DNA of 64,000 nucleotides from Eudorina sp. 2006-703-Eu-15. Its lineage: Eukaryota; Chlorophyta; Chlorophyceae; Chlamydomonadales; Volvocaceae. The translations under genes were made by a program, and so were the position numbers. Below are positions 1 to 11,937 of this stretch, one piece after another (position 1 is the first letter of the stretch; each line of letters opens with the position of its first letter). The notes below the pieces were generated by a model, which did not search any database, was not told where the DNA came from, and saw only the letters and a program-made list of their open reading frames with translations. Location: contig BDSI01000006.1 in NCBI GenBank assembly GCA_003117195.1, positions 1,703,987 through 1,767,986 on the forward strand, read 5' to 3'.

Positions 1-122
1 GGGTTCAGAACTAGTTAGTTTGAACCCCTATCACCGCCTATCACCTCCCTGCGCCTCTCCCCCAACTGCGCCTCCCCCCAACTGCGCTTCCCGGCAACGG
101 CCCATCGCCCGTCGCATCGCAG

Positions 123-3100
123 GACCTCGCTGACTGGCTGGGTGTGGGACCCGCGGGTCTGTTCAACTTCAAGCCCTCCGTCCGGCCGGTGCCCCTGGAG
201 TGCCACATCCAGGGCTACCCGGGCAAGTTCTACTGCCCCGGATGGCGTCCATGAACAAACCGGCATACGCGGCCATACAGGTATGTGCGGTATGCGGCGA
301 GGGGAGACGGCGGCCGCTGGCGAGGAGACAGCGCCAGTGGCATCCAGGACAGCGGGGGACACCCAGCAGGGCCGCGTGCACGTCGTGTGCGATGCTTGGC
401 TTGTATGACACCCCCCCCTTTGACTTTTGCTCAGGCAGCAGCGCAGTTTGAATATGTTTACCAATTTCCTATACCCCCTTGCAGTGCTCTACGGTCTATT
501 CTTTCCCGCCCTGATGCTCCACCCTCACAATCCCCCTCCTAGTTCACATCCCCCTCCTACCCCTCCCCCCTCACCGGCCAGGTCCACTCGCCCACCAAAC
601 CCGTGCTGGTGTTCGTGTCGTCTCGACGTCAGACGCGCCTCACCGCGCTAGACCTCATCACCTACGCAGGTACGACAGGGTGTACGGCAGGTGGAGGTTG
701 GGGGGACACGGGCTGCTGCCGGCCGTGCATGTATATGGTGCGGGGCGGGGCGGGGCGGCAGGTCGGTCGGTGGCGGGTGGGTGTAGCGGGAAATGAGCCG
801 AACTTCGAACTCCGAACTCCGCGTGGGGACACGGACTAAGTCGACGCGCACCGCCGCCCCCATCTGGACGGCCCTGTGAGCCCCCCCTCCCCCCCCGGGG
901 GCCATCCGGCGGTGGGCGGCCCATGCGGGTGTTCACCCCTCCCCCCCAACCCACCCAGCGTCATTAGTGACAAGGGCGTTTTAACACCCCTAGGCCTTCT
1001 TGTCTGTTACTCACTTACTCTCCTTCCTTCCTTGTGGGGGTTTGCGCAGTGGCGGACGAGCGGCCGCACCAGTTCCTGCGCATGCCCGAGTCGGAGCTGG
1101 CGGACTGCCTGGCGGGGGTGAAGGACGCGGCGCTGCGGCACTGCCTGCAGTTCGGGATCGGGCTGCACCACGCGGGTCTGGCGGACCGGGACAGGGCGCT
1201 CGTGGAGCGGCTGTACGTCGAGTGCAAGATCCAGGTGGGGGTGGGGGGTGGGGACCTCCCCACACATGCCACATATACCACACACACCGTTTCCCACACC
1301 TCAGCATCCCATGTACGGGGCCGGCCATCGCAAACCATGTAGCCAACCCTCCAGGCGGCTCGGGGGTCACCGCCCCTCAATGAGCTGTGTATGTCTGCTT
1401 GCCTGGTTGTGTTATGCGTCTGAGTCGTCGGGGTTTGCGTTTTCGGGTTTCTCTTCTTCCGTTGGAGTGAAGGTGGTGTGGGTGGTGGAGGCGATGGAGG
1501 GGAGAGCGATTGTTCTCCTTCGCGGACCTCATCCCGCCGTGCACCTGTCTGCCTGCCTTGCGGCTCACTCAGCTGCCGTTGGGTTGGGTTGGGTGGCCGT
1601 ATGCGCGGCCCGGCCCCGCCCGGCGCAGGTCCTCGTGGCCACCTCCACCCTGGCCTGGGGTGTCAACACCCCCGCCCACCTGGTGGTCATCAAGGGCACC
1701 GAGTACTACGACGCGCCCACGCGCAGATACGTCGACTTCCCCATCACGGACGTGCTGCAGGTGCGGGGAGGGTGAGGGTGAGGGGCAGGGGCTGGAGCGG
1801 GGCGGGCGGCGGAATTGCGGGGTGGGACGTGCACCCACATGTCGGGGCAGGTGTGCAGTGGAGAGCGGATGGCTGGAGGGGCAAAGGGAACAGACGAGGT
1901 AGACATACCGAGGGGGGGATTCCGAGCAGGGAAGTCGTTACTGTTAGGACGACTTACGCGCTTTAACCTCCTCCTGGCATGGCATATTCAAGGCCCCCTC
2001 ACGCACCTCTGCCCCGCCCCGCCCCCCCCCCCCAACACACACGAACCTGCCCTCCCGCACCCCGCCTCCGCCCTGCTGCCCATTCATCGCAACCTACCCC
2101 TAGATGATGGGTCGCGCCGGCCGCCCCCAGTTCGACCGCCACGGTGTGGCCGTCATCATGGTGCACGAGCCCAAGAAGCAGTTCTACAAGCGCTTCCTCT
2201 ACGAGCCCTTCCCCGTGGAGTCCAGCCTGCAGGACCAGGTACCGTACCGTACGGCCACCTACCTACCCACACCTACCTACCCACCGGGGCGCACATTCGT
2301 GGCGCCCAACCGCCGGAATCCTTCCTGGGGCGCAGCTCCACGCCTGGGGTGGGGGGACGGATGTGTGGCGGGACAGGGGACATGGACAGCGGCGACGCAG
2401 GTTCCGTTGACCCGGGCTGTGTCGCTCTACCTCCCTGTGCTGTGGGTGCAGCCTCCCCTCCAGACCGCTGACATCGTTGTATGCACATGCTACCCGGCAA
2501 GGCGCTGGCCCCTTCTGGGCCTTCGCTTCCCGGCCCTCAACCAAACACCCAATATGCCATACACCCAATCAGCTATCCAACTGCGCACTGCTGCCGTCCT
2601 CTCTATCCCGCTCCCCACCCCACCCTCCCCTCCCCTCCCTTCCCGTCCGCCCGCTCTGGCCCCACCCCTCCCCTCCCCTCCCCACCCCTCGCAGGTGGCC
2701 GACCACTTCAACGCGGAGGTGGTGGCGGGCACCATCTCCAGCCGCCAGGACGCGGTGGACTACCTCACCTGGACCTACTTCTTCCGCCGCCTGCTGCAGA
2801 ACCCCTCCTACTACGACCTGGAGGCCACCGACGCGGACAGCGTCAACGCCTACATGAGCGGGCTGGTGACCTCGGCGCTCAGGCAGCTGGAGGACGCGGG
2901 GTGGGGCGGGGTGGGGCGGGTGGGGCGGGGTGGGGCGGGGTGGGGCGGGTGGGGCGGGGTGGGCGGGTGGGGCGGGGTGGGGCGGGGTGGGGCGGGGTGG
3001 GGCGGGGTGGGGCGGGGTGGGGTGGGGTGGGGCGGGGTGGGGCGGCGTGGGGCCGGGTGGGGTCGCGGTGGGTCCATGGAGTTGGTTGGAGCGAGCATGG

Positions 3101-5124
3101 GAGCTCAAACACCCGTCTTGCTTGGTCGTCGGGGTATGCTCTTGCTCCCACGGCCCCTCCGGCCCCTCCGGCCACTGCGGCCCCTGCGGCCCCGGTGTTG
3201 GAACCTATGGGGCGGGCGAAGGTGGATAGCTTCGAGGGATGGGCCGCAGATAACGTACGGGTTGTTCCTTACAGGGCCCTGACTGAGGGCACCACCCGCC
3301 GAGGCCCGCTCCCCGGACCAGACGGCGGACGCCTTGCCGGGGCAGCCGTCCGTGCATGGTGGTCCTCGGGGGCGGTACCACCGCTGTCCCCCCTCGTTAC
3401 CCCTCGTCCGCCTGTTCGTCCCCGCTTATCCCCCCCCGCCCCCCGCAGCTCGCCTTCGTCATGTCAACCATTTTCCTATACCCCCCTTCATTCTGTCAGC
3501 CATTTTCGCGTAACCCCCTCCCCGCCGGCCCCGCCCTGGTGCACCGCAGCTGCATCACCTTGGGCGGCGAGGACCCGGACGGCGGTGAGGACGACGGGAC
3601 GGTCATCTCCACCCCGCTGGGCCGCATCGCCTCCTTCTACTACCTGCAGCACAAGACCATGAGCCAGCTGGGGGCGGCCATGGGCCCGGGGATGGACATG
3701 CAGGCGCTGCTGCAGGTGCGGTCCGGGGAAGGGCGGGGACGCAAAGGACAGGGAAGTGCCCAGCACTGGGCTGCACGCTGTTGTTTTTATGATTCTTATC
3801 GTTTGATAAAATCTTCTGCGGCTAGGATGAATGGTTGCGAATGCCTTGGTTTCTGAAGAGCACATCTTTTGAGAAGTCTCGAAAGCGTGCTTGGTACGAG
3901 AAGTATTCCCCAAGTTGGTACGAGGAGCATTCTCCTTGGTGGGAATATATGGCCTACGGACATCCACAGAGCAGCCTGGGCCGGACTGGACGGAATGTGC
4001 CCTCTTAGAGAGGGCTGGCTTTCGTTGGAGCGGGGGCAGGTGCGGGTCCCGTGGGCGTCTTCCCGTGGGCGGGGTTGCGTGTTGGAGAGCTGCGCCACCA
4101 TCTTTCCCCGTGCCAGCCCGCGCCTTCCAGGTCCGGTCCCCTACCCCCTCCCTCCCGCCCCTCGCGCCGCCACGCGCCCGCGCGCGGTCTCTATCTTTCC
4201 GTTGTTATGCAGGTACCGCACCACGTAAGTATACTGAGTTATGCTGGGTGTGCCCGGGTTTGTTCTTCGGGTTTATTTCTTTTGTCAACTTAACCTCCCG
4301 CCCCTCCCTCCCGACACCTCACCTCGCGGCTCCCTATTCTTATCCTCCCTCCCTCCGCCCCGGGGCCCACATCTCCTCCCTCTCCTCCCCTCTCCTCCCC
4401 TCCCCCCTAGGCGCTGTGCTCCGTGTCCGAGTTCGACGAGCTGCCTGTCCGCCACAACGAGGACAAGATCAACGCCGCCATGGCCCGGGGGGTGCGCTTC
4501 CCGCCGGACAGCCGCACGGCGGATGACCCGCACACAAAGGCCAACCTGCTGCTGCAGGTGCGGGCGGGGGACGGGGTTGGGGGCGGAGAGGGGCGGGGTG
4601 AGGGGCGGGGTGGGGGGCGGGGCGGGGGGGGGGGCGGGGGCGGGGGGTGGATGAGATTTGAGAGGAGCGGGGGCGGGGCTGTCGCTGGCGCTGTCAGGGA
4701 GTGGGTGGAAGTGCCAGGGAGGAGCCCCGGGTGGGCGGTGCTGGTGGGAGGACTGGTCAGCAGGGGCTGCTGTCAATGCGGGTGCGTACGGCCACTCAGT
4801 CAGGGAGCTATTTGCGGGGGTCGCCGGGTGTCGCCACCCCGACCTCACACCCGACCTCACACCCGACCTCACACCCGACCTCACACCCGACCTCACACCC
4901 GGCTGGGGCCACGTGCCAAAGCGACCGCCCCGCTTGTGGCTGAACTCCACACACACACACACACGTTTTAGATGGGGCTAGAGGCCCCGGGTGCACGGCA
5001 CCCTTGTGGTCCCGTGCTGTGTCTCCTCGCCCCTCTCCCAGTTCTCTGGGAGAGTGCTTCGGCGGTCTCCCGTATGGGGCGGGTTAGCGCCCCCGGCCAG
5101 CGTCGGCCCGGCAGATATGTAATG

Positions 5125-5210
<86 letters not shown>

Positions 5211-7553
5211 CATCATTAGGCATCGTCACCCAAAAGCAACACCCCAGCATCCAAAGCAGGCCCTGTCATGGTCACCACCCTATCTGCTGCTCCACGCCCA
5301 CTCCCCTCTGGTCATCACCCCTACCCCTACCCCCTGCCCCCTACCCCCGCAGGCCCACCTGTCCCGGCTGCCGCCCCCCATCGCGGACTACCTGACGGAC
5401 ACCAAGTCGGTGCTGGACAATTGCGCCCGCCTGCTGCAGGCCATGATCGACATGGCGGCACACGGGGGCTGGCTGGACACCGCCCTGGGGGCCATCAACC
5501 TCAACCAGAGCGTCACACAGGTGGCGGCGGGGGAGGGCGGGTGACGTTGGGGAGGGGTGTGGGCAGGGCGGACAGGGAGGGGGCCTGCCTACTTACTCTG
5601 GCCTGCCTGTCAGCAGTCTGGGGTGCCTGCGTGTGCGCGAGTGAGGGCCAGGGAGAGAGGGGGTACGGTCGGGTGCCTGCGGGACACGGGCCTCGAAACC
5701 TATGATGTTGCCACCCGATCGCGGTCCTCCTGTCCTTCCCCCTTATCACCATCATCGGACCTCAACACTTGATGTGTGCGTAAGCTCATGGAGCAATACA
5801 AAACCCAAACTTATCATCCCACATCCCCACCGTACCCGCCCCCTCCCCATTGCGTTCCGACCCATCCCCAGGGCCGCTGGATTGACGACAGCAGCCTGCT
5901 GATGCTTCCGCACCTGGGACCCGACGAGGCGGAGGCCCTGGAGGAGGCGGGCTTCACGTGCCTACCGCAGCTGGTGGAGGCACTGGCGGGGACAGATGGC
6001 GACAGCGGCGGCCGCCGCGGCGCCGCGGAGGCGCTCCTGGGCCGCCTGCTGGGGCCGTCCCGTAGTCGGGAGGTGGTGGCGGTGTGCGACCGGCTGCCGG
6101 TCGTGTCGCTGGGGGCCGGGCGGCCTCCGCGGTTGGTGCGGGTGCGCCGCGGTGGAGGTGAAGGTGCAGCGGAGAATGAGGACGACGACGAAGGGAAGCC
6201 GGGCAGCAGCGGTCGTGGCCACCACGGCGGCAAGGGCGGTCGCGGATATGGAGGGGAGGAGCTGGAGGAGTGGGATGTGGAGCTGGAGCTGACGCGGGTG
6301 CGGGCGGCGGACAAGCGGGGCGGCAGGCCGCGTGTGTACGGCCCGCGCTTCCCCAAGGTGAGCAGCCTGACGGGGTGGGGTGAAAGAGGCAGCCAACACC
6401 CCGGTTTCATTTCTTTTGTTTCTTTTTAACGCCCGGCCATGGTGGAGGCGCGGGCCCTTGAGAAGTCGCGCCTCCCCTGGAATGGAGGGAGGCAGGGAGC
6501 CCTGCGCCAGGCTCCGGCTCCCGGGTCGACAGCCCGGCTCCCGGGTCGTCATGGTCGCGCACATGCAAACGCACACGGTATGCCGCGCGTATGCCTGGCT
6601 GCGGTGCCGCTGCGATGACGAGCGGGTTCACCGCGTCAGGGTCAGGGCCAGATGGGTGCGGTATGCGGGACTGGACTGGGTGTGGCCTTGCCGCCAAACC
6701 TAAACCTTGGGGATCTTGGTCAGTGGGCCGCTCACTTCCCTCGCGTCATTGACGCTCTACCTTTTTTTTGTTACCCAACCAACTGCACGTCTGTCTGTGA
6801 CAGGTCAAGGAGGAGGGCTGGTACGTGGTGTTGGGCGACACCGGCCGTGGGGAGCTGTTGGCGTTGCGGCGGGTGGGGTTGGAGGGGCGGGCGGCCGTAC
6901 GGCTGCGGCTGCCCACCCACAACAATTCGGGGGAGGTGCTATCCCGAGTCACCGTCTTCCTCATGAGCGATTCGTACCTCGGCCTCGACCAGCAGTACGA
7001 CATCGTACTGGAGGAGAGGGCGAGCGGCAGTGCGGCGGCGGCGGTGCTGGTGCCATCACTGCCGCGGTCAGAGGCGGCGGCGGCGGCGGGGGTGCGCGGT
7101 GTCGGCGTCTCACAGGGCGCTCGGCGCCGCGGCGGCGGCAGGGCCGATGAGCACGGGCCGCCGAGTGACGGCGGCGGCGGCGGTGGCAAGGCCTCCTGGA
7201 CCGGACAGGCTGAGTTTCACGGGGAGGGCGAGGAGGAGCGTGATCCCATGACGGCCGTCGCCGGCACTGTTGGCGCGGATCGGACATCTGACGCGGCAGA
7301 GGCACTGCCGCAACGGCCGCAGCGCGGCGTAGGACGCGGCGGCGGCGGCAGCGGCGGCGGCGGCAGTCAGGTCGAGGAGTCGTTTGGATTCACAGTTCGT
7401 GGGAGGGAGCTGGTGGTGGATGACGAACCGGGGGCGCTGCCGCAACGAGGGGCCCGCGGGGGCAGAAGGCAAAGAGGCGACCCCAACTCAACGGCGTGTG
7501 CAGCCAAGGAGGACGGGGTCCAGGCATACGAGGATGAGCCAGGCTGCGGATAA
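123..7553 (+). CDS. ASCC3: ASCC3-like Ski2-type RNA helicase, C-terminal half (5' partial)
   Basis: ASCC3 is the 3'-5' helicase of the activating signal cointegrator complex, which acts in alkylation repair and in splitting collided ribosomes. Eleven exons are visible: 123-280, 582-669, 1050-1234, 1629-1760, 2104-2238, 2695-2900, 3550-3715, 4411-4557, 5353-5520, 5872-6357, 6804-7553 (stop TAA). From 582 onward they total 821 codons in phase. The protein aligns by eye with the second helicase cassette of ASCC3: [13 protein letters not shown], then motif V ([10 protein letters not shown], exon 4), then motif VI ([11 protein letters not shown], exon 5), a winged helix ([19 protein letters not shown]), and a Sec63 unit ([30 protein letters not shown]) ending in the Ig-like [17 protein letters not shown]. 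An Ala/Gly-rich tail of about 165 residues follows, longer than in animal homologues. Exon 1 changes frame at 236-241, where one C appears missing. Brr2 shares the architecture, but the sequence is closer to ASCC3. The first cassette lies outside the window. Confidence 0.9.
2898..3068. repeat. GGGGCGGGGT-type minisatellite in an ASCC3 intron
   Basis: About 170 bp of nearly pure (GGGGC/GGGGT) units begin at the donor of the intron 2901-3549. The donor GT itself lies in the repeat, so the annotated splice site rests on phase (phase 2, completed by C at 3550) rather than on a distinctive donor. The coding strand is G-rich. Confidence 0.9.
4841..4903. repeat. 12-bp tandem repeat (about 5 units)
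   Basis: Five head-to-tail copies of a 12-bp unit (CGACCTCACACC) lie inside the ASCC3 intron 4558-5352. They are noncoding. Confidence 0.85.
5127..5209. repeat. (CA)n microsatellite, about 41 units
   Basis: An uninterrupted CA dinucleotide tract lies in the ASCC3 intron 4558-5352, with a shorter CA run at 4951-4965 in the same intron. Confidence 0.97.
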
Positions 7554-7860
7554 GGTGCATGTGTGCGTTACTTGTTCCCCTGCGCTGCATGCATGAAGCA
7601 GGCTGTGGGTATCTCGCCACATCTCAAGGTTGCGCTCCATCGTGCAGATGAACGGTGTCGGTGCTAGCAGGTGTAAAGGCAGGGAAACTCATTAGTGTTC
7701 AGGTAGCTGGTTCGGTTGAGGAAATCCGTTGAGGATTGCCTGGCTGGCGGCTGCTGCTGCTGCTGCCTGGCGTGTCTCGCGAGATGTGTCAATGGCAACA
7801 ACCGAGGCAGTCGCAGCGGCGCAGGGGCAGCGCACTCTGCCACTGCGCACTAGTAGTGAT

Positions 7861-7870
7861 TGTAATGTAA
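7861..7870 (+). terminator. Tandem TGTAA polyadenylation signal of the ASCC3-like gene
   Basis: TGTAATGTAA gives two overlapping copies of the chlorophyte poly(A) signal about 310 bp after the stop codon, implying a short 3' UTR (7554 to about 7885). Confidence 0.7.
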
Positions 7871-7885
7871 CCGTTACAAGGTGGA

Positions 7886-9794
7886 CCCGTATCCCGACCG
7901 GGTGTTCCAACGGGCCCAGATAGCTCGTAGGTGATTGCAGTAGTTGTAGTGAAGGGTTACTACGTCAGGCTCCGGATTACAGGCAGCGACGTGGAGAGAG
8001 CGGCATCAGGACATATGGTAGTAATAAGGAGGTATGGTGGTAATGGATCGGGTCAGCGGCGGCGGCGTTGGAACGGCCGGGTGCGCCCTCTGACGCCGGC
8101 GCCGTGCGGCGCGATGGTTACGGTGGCGGCGGTGGAGGAACGCGCAATTTTGGGGCGAAGCTCAAAAATTTGTTTCTAAGCGGGCGTAGGAGAGGGGCGC
8201 AAGTGGGTGTGGTAGAAGGCACGGTGCGGAGTGTTCCAGCAACGGTCGGTGGTTGAAGTTGTACGACGGGCAGAGCGGGTTTCCCAATTCACGAACTGAC
8301 GGCAGTCGGCTCTGATTCAGTGGCTACGTTGTCCACAAACCTGCAGCTCTTTATAAGGAGTGCAGGGATCCAGCACACATCGGATCATTTCGGTTTGGCG
8401 CAGTTTACTTTTGCCGAGTGACAACGCTGCGGCGGCGTGCCCCTGCGAAGTTTGTGTTCGTTTTCCCCACCCTCCCTCCCTTGAATGATTTGCGGGGGAA
8501 TGGGCGTGTTCGTGCGGGGGGCGGACGGACGTCGCCCTGCCTGACGTAGTGGAGTCATTTGTCTCGTGGCGGGAGGGGAGTGCCGGAGCCCGCGCTTGGC
8601 AGCGCGGAGGGCCCCGGAAAACTAGGAAGGGCGCCGGGCCATTGAGGGTTGGCAGGCTTGACGGGAGAGCACAGGCCGGCCACGCGTTGCGTACCGTATC
8701 TCAGGCCCGGGGGCCGTAGATCCCCCATCCCGCATGTCGCCTCTCCCGGCCATACGAGGTGTTTCGCAAGGGTATAAACGTACGGAACGTTTGGGGAGCG
8801 TCACAGTGGTGAGGGACTGCCCTCCGCTTCGAGCGGGCTAGACAGGCGGACAACAGCGAGGCAGACGTTTCAGGGCAGGTCACAGGGGAAGTGCGGCCCA
8901 GAGGTTTTGCGGATTGTAAGCGCATCCGGTGCTTCGGAGCACGATTGGAAAGTTTGTTCGACGCTGGGCCCGTGGCCGATTGTTGCTGAAATGCCCATCT
9001 ATCGCCACCAGCAACATCCCCTGCTGAACACCCGATGGGCAGCAATCCACCCAAGCCGTGCGGGGCGGCGTGGCTGGTGGGGAACATGCCCTGGCAGTCA
9101 TGCTACAGCAAGGAAGAACCCTTAACACCAAGCCAAAATCGGACGCCGCTGCACGAACTGGGACGCCGCCATGCAACGCCCTGAGGAAGGTTCGTTCCCA
9201 CCAGCGCTCTGCGCCCCCGCGTCCCTGCACCGCGTCACCTCGGTGCTGCCGCCACCAGCACCATTCCAGGCGCAGCAGCGCACACCACTCTTCCAAAGCC
9301 GCACCACGGTAATCAGGGCTTCCTTGGAAACCCAGTCCGCCTGTGAACTTCATGTGTCGGGGGTTACCGTAGCGAGTCGCGGGTCGCCGCTGGCGTTGGA
9401 CCACGTTGGGATGGCCCAGGGGTCGCTGTCGTACAGGCATCGGTCGCGTTTGAAAAAAAGAAGAAAGGAAAACACCAAAAACAGAAACAAACCGGGGAGA
9501 GAGGGGGCAGGGGGCAGGGAGGATTACTCGGCCCTCTGCGTGCTCGTGTGCGCATGGGGAGGCGATGGTGGAGTTGCTGCAGCGGGGCTGTTCGACATTG
9601 CTCCGAGTTGGACGAGTTGGTGAGAGACAACAGACATTGACCCCGGGTGTTTCTCAACACATGGCATGAGGTCACGCTAAACCACCCAGTGAACGGATTG
9701 GGCGGGATAAGGTCCGCGTAAGGCGTTATCAGGCCGTCTACACTGAAATTGCTCATCGTCCTGAAAACGAGATCAATCGCATACCCTCCTTTCA
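7886..9794. other. Intergenic region, no gene recognised
   Basis: This stretch lies between the 3' ends of two convergent genes. A TATA-like TTTATAAGG at about 8349-8357 is followed by no recognisable coding exon. Several open frames exist on the minus strand (for example 9440-8880), but they have no recognisable motif or exon structure and are expected by chance at this GC content. A short A-rich run lies at 9452-9490. Confidence 0.5.
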
Positions 9795-9799
9795 TTACA
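9795..9799 (-). terminator. TGTAA poly(A) signal for the RIIa/EF-hand gene
   Basis: TTACA on the plus strand is TGTAA on the minus strand, about 360 nt downstream of the stop at 10158. Confidence 0.45.
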
Positions 9800-10157
9800 A
9801 GAAACGACTGGGTTCTGGGCGTGTGCTAGCCCGTTGTCCGGCGGACGTCCACGGTTGCTCATCGCTTTCCAGGCAGACTACCTGACTGAATAATCCCGTA
9901 CCATAGACTGCCAATGAGACGTTCTCTGCCAAGGTTGTCCATGCCGAATGCCCTGCGCCCTGCACCCAGTCGTGGCCAAGCACCGCAACCCACGCTCCAC
10001 TTTTCCGTCTCCCCTCCCATTTGCTCACCCATGCACGTGCGCCACGGAAGAGCATGCAAGGTCCCTTGAACACGTGGGACAAAAAGCTGTAGCGCCCCTG
10101 ACCCACGCAGTCCCAACCCAGTCGCTACATTTCGTTGTCAGCGTCACGTTTCTCCTA

Positions 10158-11422
10158 TCAGCTCATCATTTCTTTGACCATCGCCTCGAACTGCGCGTTC
10201 GTTATCGTCTTGCTGACGCGCGAGAAAAACTTGACGAACTCCTCCTGCGTGATCAGGTTGTCGGAGCCTGGCTTAAAGTCGGAGAAGATGCTGCCGAGCT
10301 CCTCCGCGCCCAGCGTCTGACCGCCGTAGCGATTGGCATATTGCTGTGGCAAGAGAGTCGAGCAGGAAAAGGCACCGCGCAGGCATGAGATGTGCGAGGA
10401 ACTGCAGGACTGTCAAGGCCCTGCGGCACCGCAGGACCACTGGAACGCATGAAGCGACCCGTGGAGTGCTGCAGATTGTGACTGTGTCATGCATGTGTCA
10501 TTAAATGACCAAGTGATTATCTATTCGGGGGCCTTGAATACCCGGTCAGAGCGTTGAGCAACGAGCGGGGATGCTTGATTGAGCGCATCACGTCCCTGCC
10601 ATGCGGTACCCGACATCGTCGGCGTGCAATTCCTTAGCCTCGTCCACGTGCACAAGGACAACGGAATTTCGGCATTCGGTATGCTCTTGCGTATTCGGTT
10701 TCACTAGTCTTTCAGTGCCCTTTGTCCTCAGCCCGATACAATACCAACTCAATAACCTCAGTAGTACCTTCAACCCATCGTGCAGAGGCCATAAATGACC
10801 CCGCCCCCTCGCCAACCGACCCGTACCTGCATCGCACGGAAGGAGATGCGCCCAATGCCTTGCTTGTCGATAATGCGGAACAGGTCCAGCAACCTGATCT
10901 TCCGGTGGAGTGGCATGCCGGTCGCTTTATCCTGGGGGCAGGCATGCAACGTGATTCACTTGATCGGGTGTCTCCCATGGCGCGGAACCGAACATTAGCG
11001 TCTCGAATGCGTTCAGCTCCGTCCCATGGGCCGCACCTGGACTGCTTGGTCCACGCCATACTGCACGCTGTCAATGATGAACTGTACAGGGTCCGTCGGC
11101 ATCTCCTGCACCAATCCCTGCAGGATTTCTCCAAAAAGTACGTCGAGCTGGTGCTTAGCCTGGCCAGGGACGCGCAAGGAAGAAAGGTCAATACAGGTCC
11201 AGTGGGTCATGGAGTTCAACGTCATTTCAACGGAATCTAGCACCAGCACAGGCAAGGTCTCGCAACGAAAGCGACATGTACTCGCCATTTACGCACCAGG
11301 TATGCTTCGTCCTGCTTCTTAAGCAGCTCATCCGGCAACGAATCGAGCTTATCTACATGTCTCCCTTGCACCGACCCTTGTTGTCGGCCACTCCCTGGCC
11401 GCGGTGGTAAAATCGAGTCCAT
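10158..11422 (-). CDS. RIIa-domain EF-hand protein (EFCAB10-like), complete, 4 exons
   Basis: The exons on the minus strand are 11422-11297, 11159-11037, 10898-10827 and 10343-10158. All are phase 0 and give 168 aa. Residues about 38-80 form an RIIa/Dpy-30-like dimerisation-docking helix pair (EAYLAKHQLDVLFGEILQ, then MPTDPVQFIIDSVQYG). This motif docks onto amphipathic helices of A-kinase-anchoring-type partners in cilia and signalling complexes. Two degenerate EF-hands follow: LFRIIDKQGIGRISF (exon 3) and SDNLITQEEFVKFF (exon 4). Both lack canonical calcium ligands at loop positions 1, 3 or 12, so calcium binding is doubtful. The order RIIa then EF-hand matches animal EFCAB10, and a ciliary role is inferred. 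The start is the first ATG of an open exon. The acceptor before exon 3 is AAG rather than CAG, chosen because phase and sequence continue. Confidence 0.8.
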
Positions 11423-11937
11423 AGAGTCCCCTAGGCAACCTTAAGTCGCTCAGACGGGCTCACAATAAATCAGAAAATGCAATTTTTTTCAATAACAATG
11501 GGCAGTAATGATTTAGCGTTGCAAAAATTGCTTAGACAACCTTCGTGCTCAAACAGCTTCAAGACAGTCGTGTCAGCGCTGCTACTCATGTGTTGAGAAT
11601 TTTGTAACCCTGGGTGGGCGGAAGCAGGAAAGCTGGGAACGCATGGCAAAACAGGATCCAAAGCCGTAGGAAAAAGTGTGAGGGTCAAGCTGGGGTATGC
11701 ACATGGATACACACTCCCAATGCTGTGAATGCTTACTTGACATCATGTCTGAAACGGTTGTAGTCCTCAGGAAAGTGCATGAGATGTACTGACTTAAACT
11801 TGACTTGGTCCCCTTCGCGCGACCTTGGAGAAGGGGCAAAAGGTTTGCAAGGGTGGCCATTTTTAAGATAAGAATGGAGGTAATCAATCCATCTAAAGTT
11901 CCGGTTGGCCGGAAACGTGGTGCGACCCAGCAGGTAC
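11423..11937. promoter_or_regulatory. Divergent promoter region
   Basis: These 515 bp separate the start codons of two divergently transcribed genes, the EFCAB10-like gene on the minus strand and the MAPKBP1/WDR62-like gene on the plus strand. The region is noticeably more AT-rich than its surroundings (for example 11460-11530), as expected of a nucleosome-poor shared promoter. I could not identify a TATA box or X-box with confidence. Confidence 0.55.

Noticed and set aside
4972..5544. Thr/His repeat frame across the CA tract
   Set aside because: It is a microsatellite translation inside an ASCC3 intron; the true exon starts at 5353.
8340..8560. TATA box with a possible Pol II or small-RNA gene downstream
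   Set aside because: The TTTATAAGG match is isolated. No ORF, splice pattern or RNA fold was recognised after it.
8880..9440. 186-codon minus-strand frame
   Set aside because: It has no recognisable domain, lies between two convergent genes, and is of a length expected by chance in GC-rich DNA.
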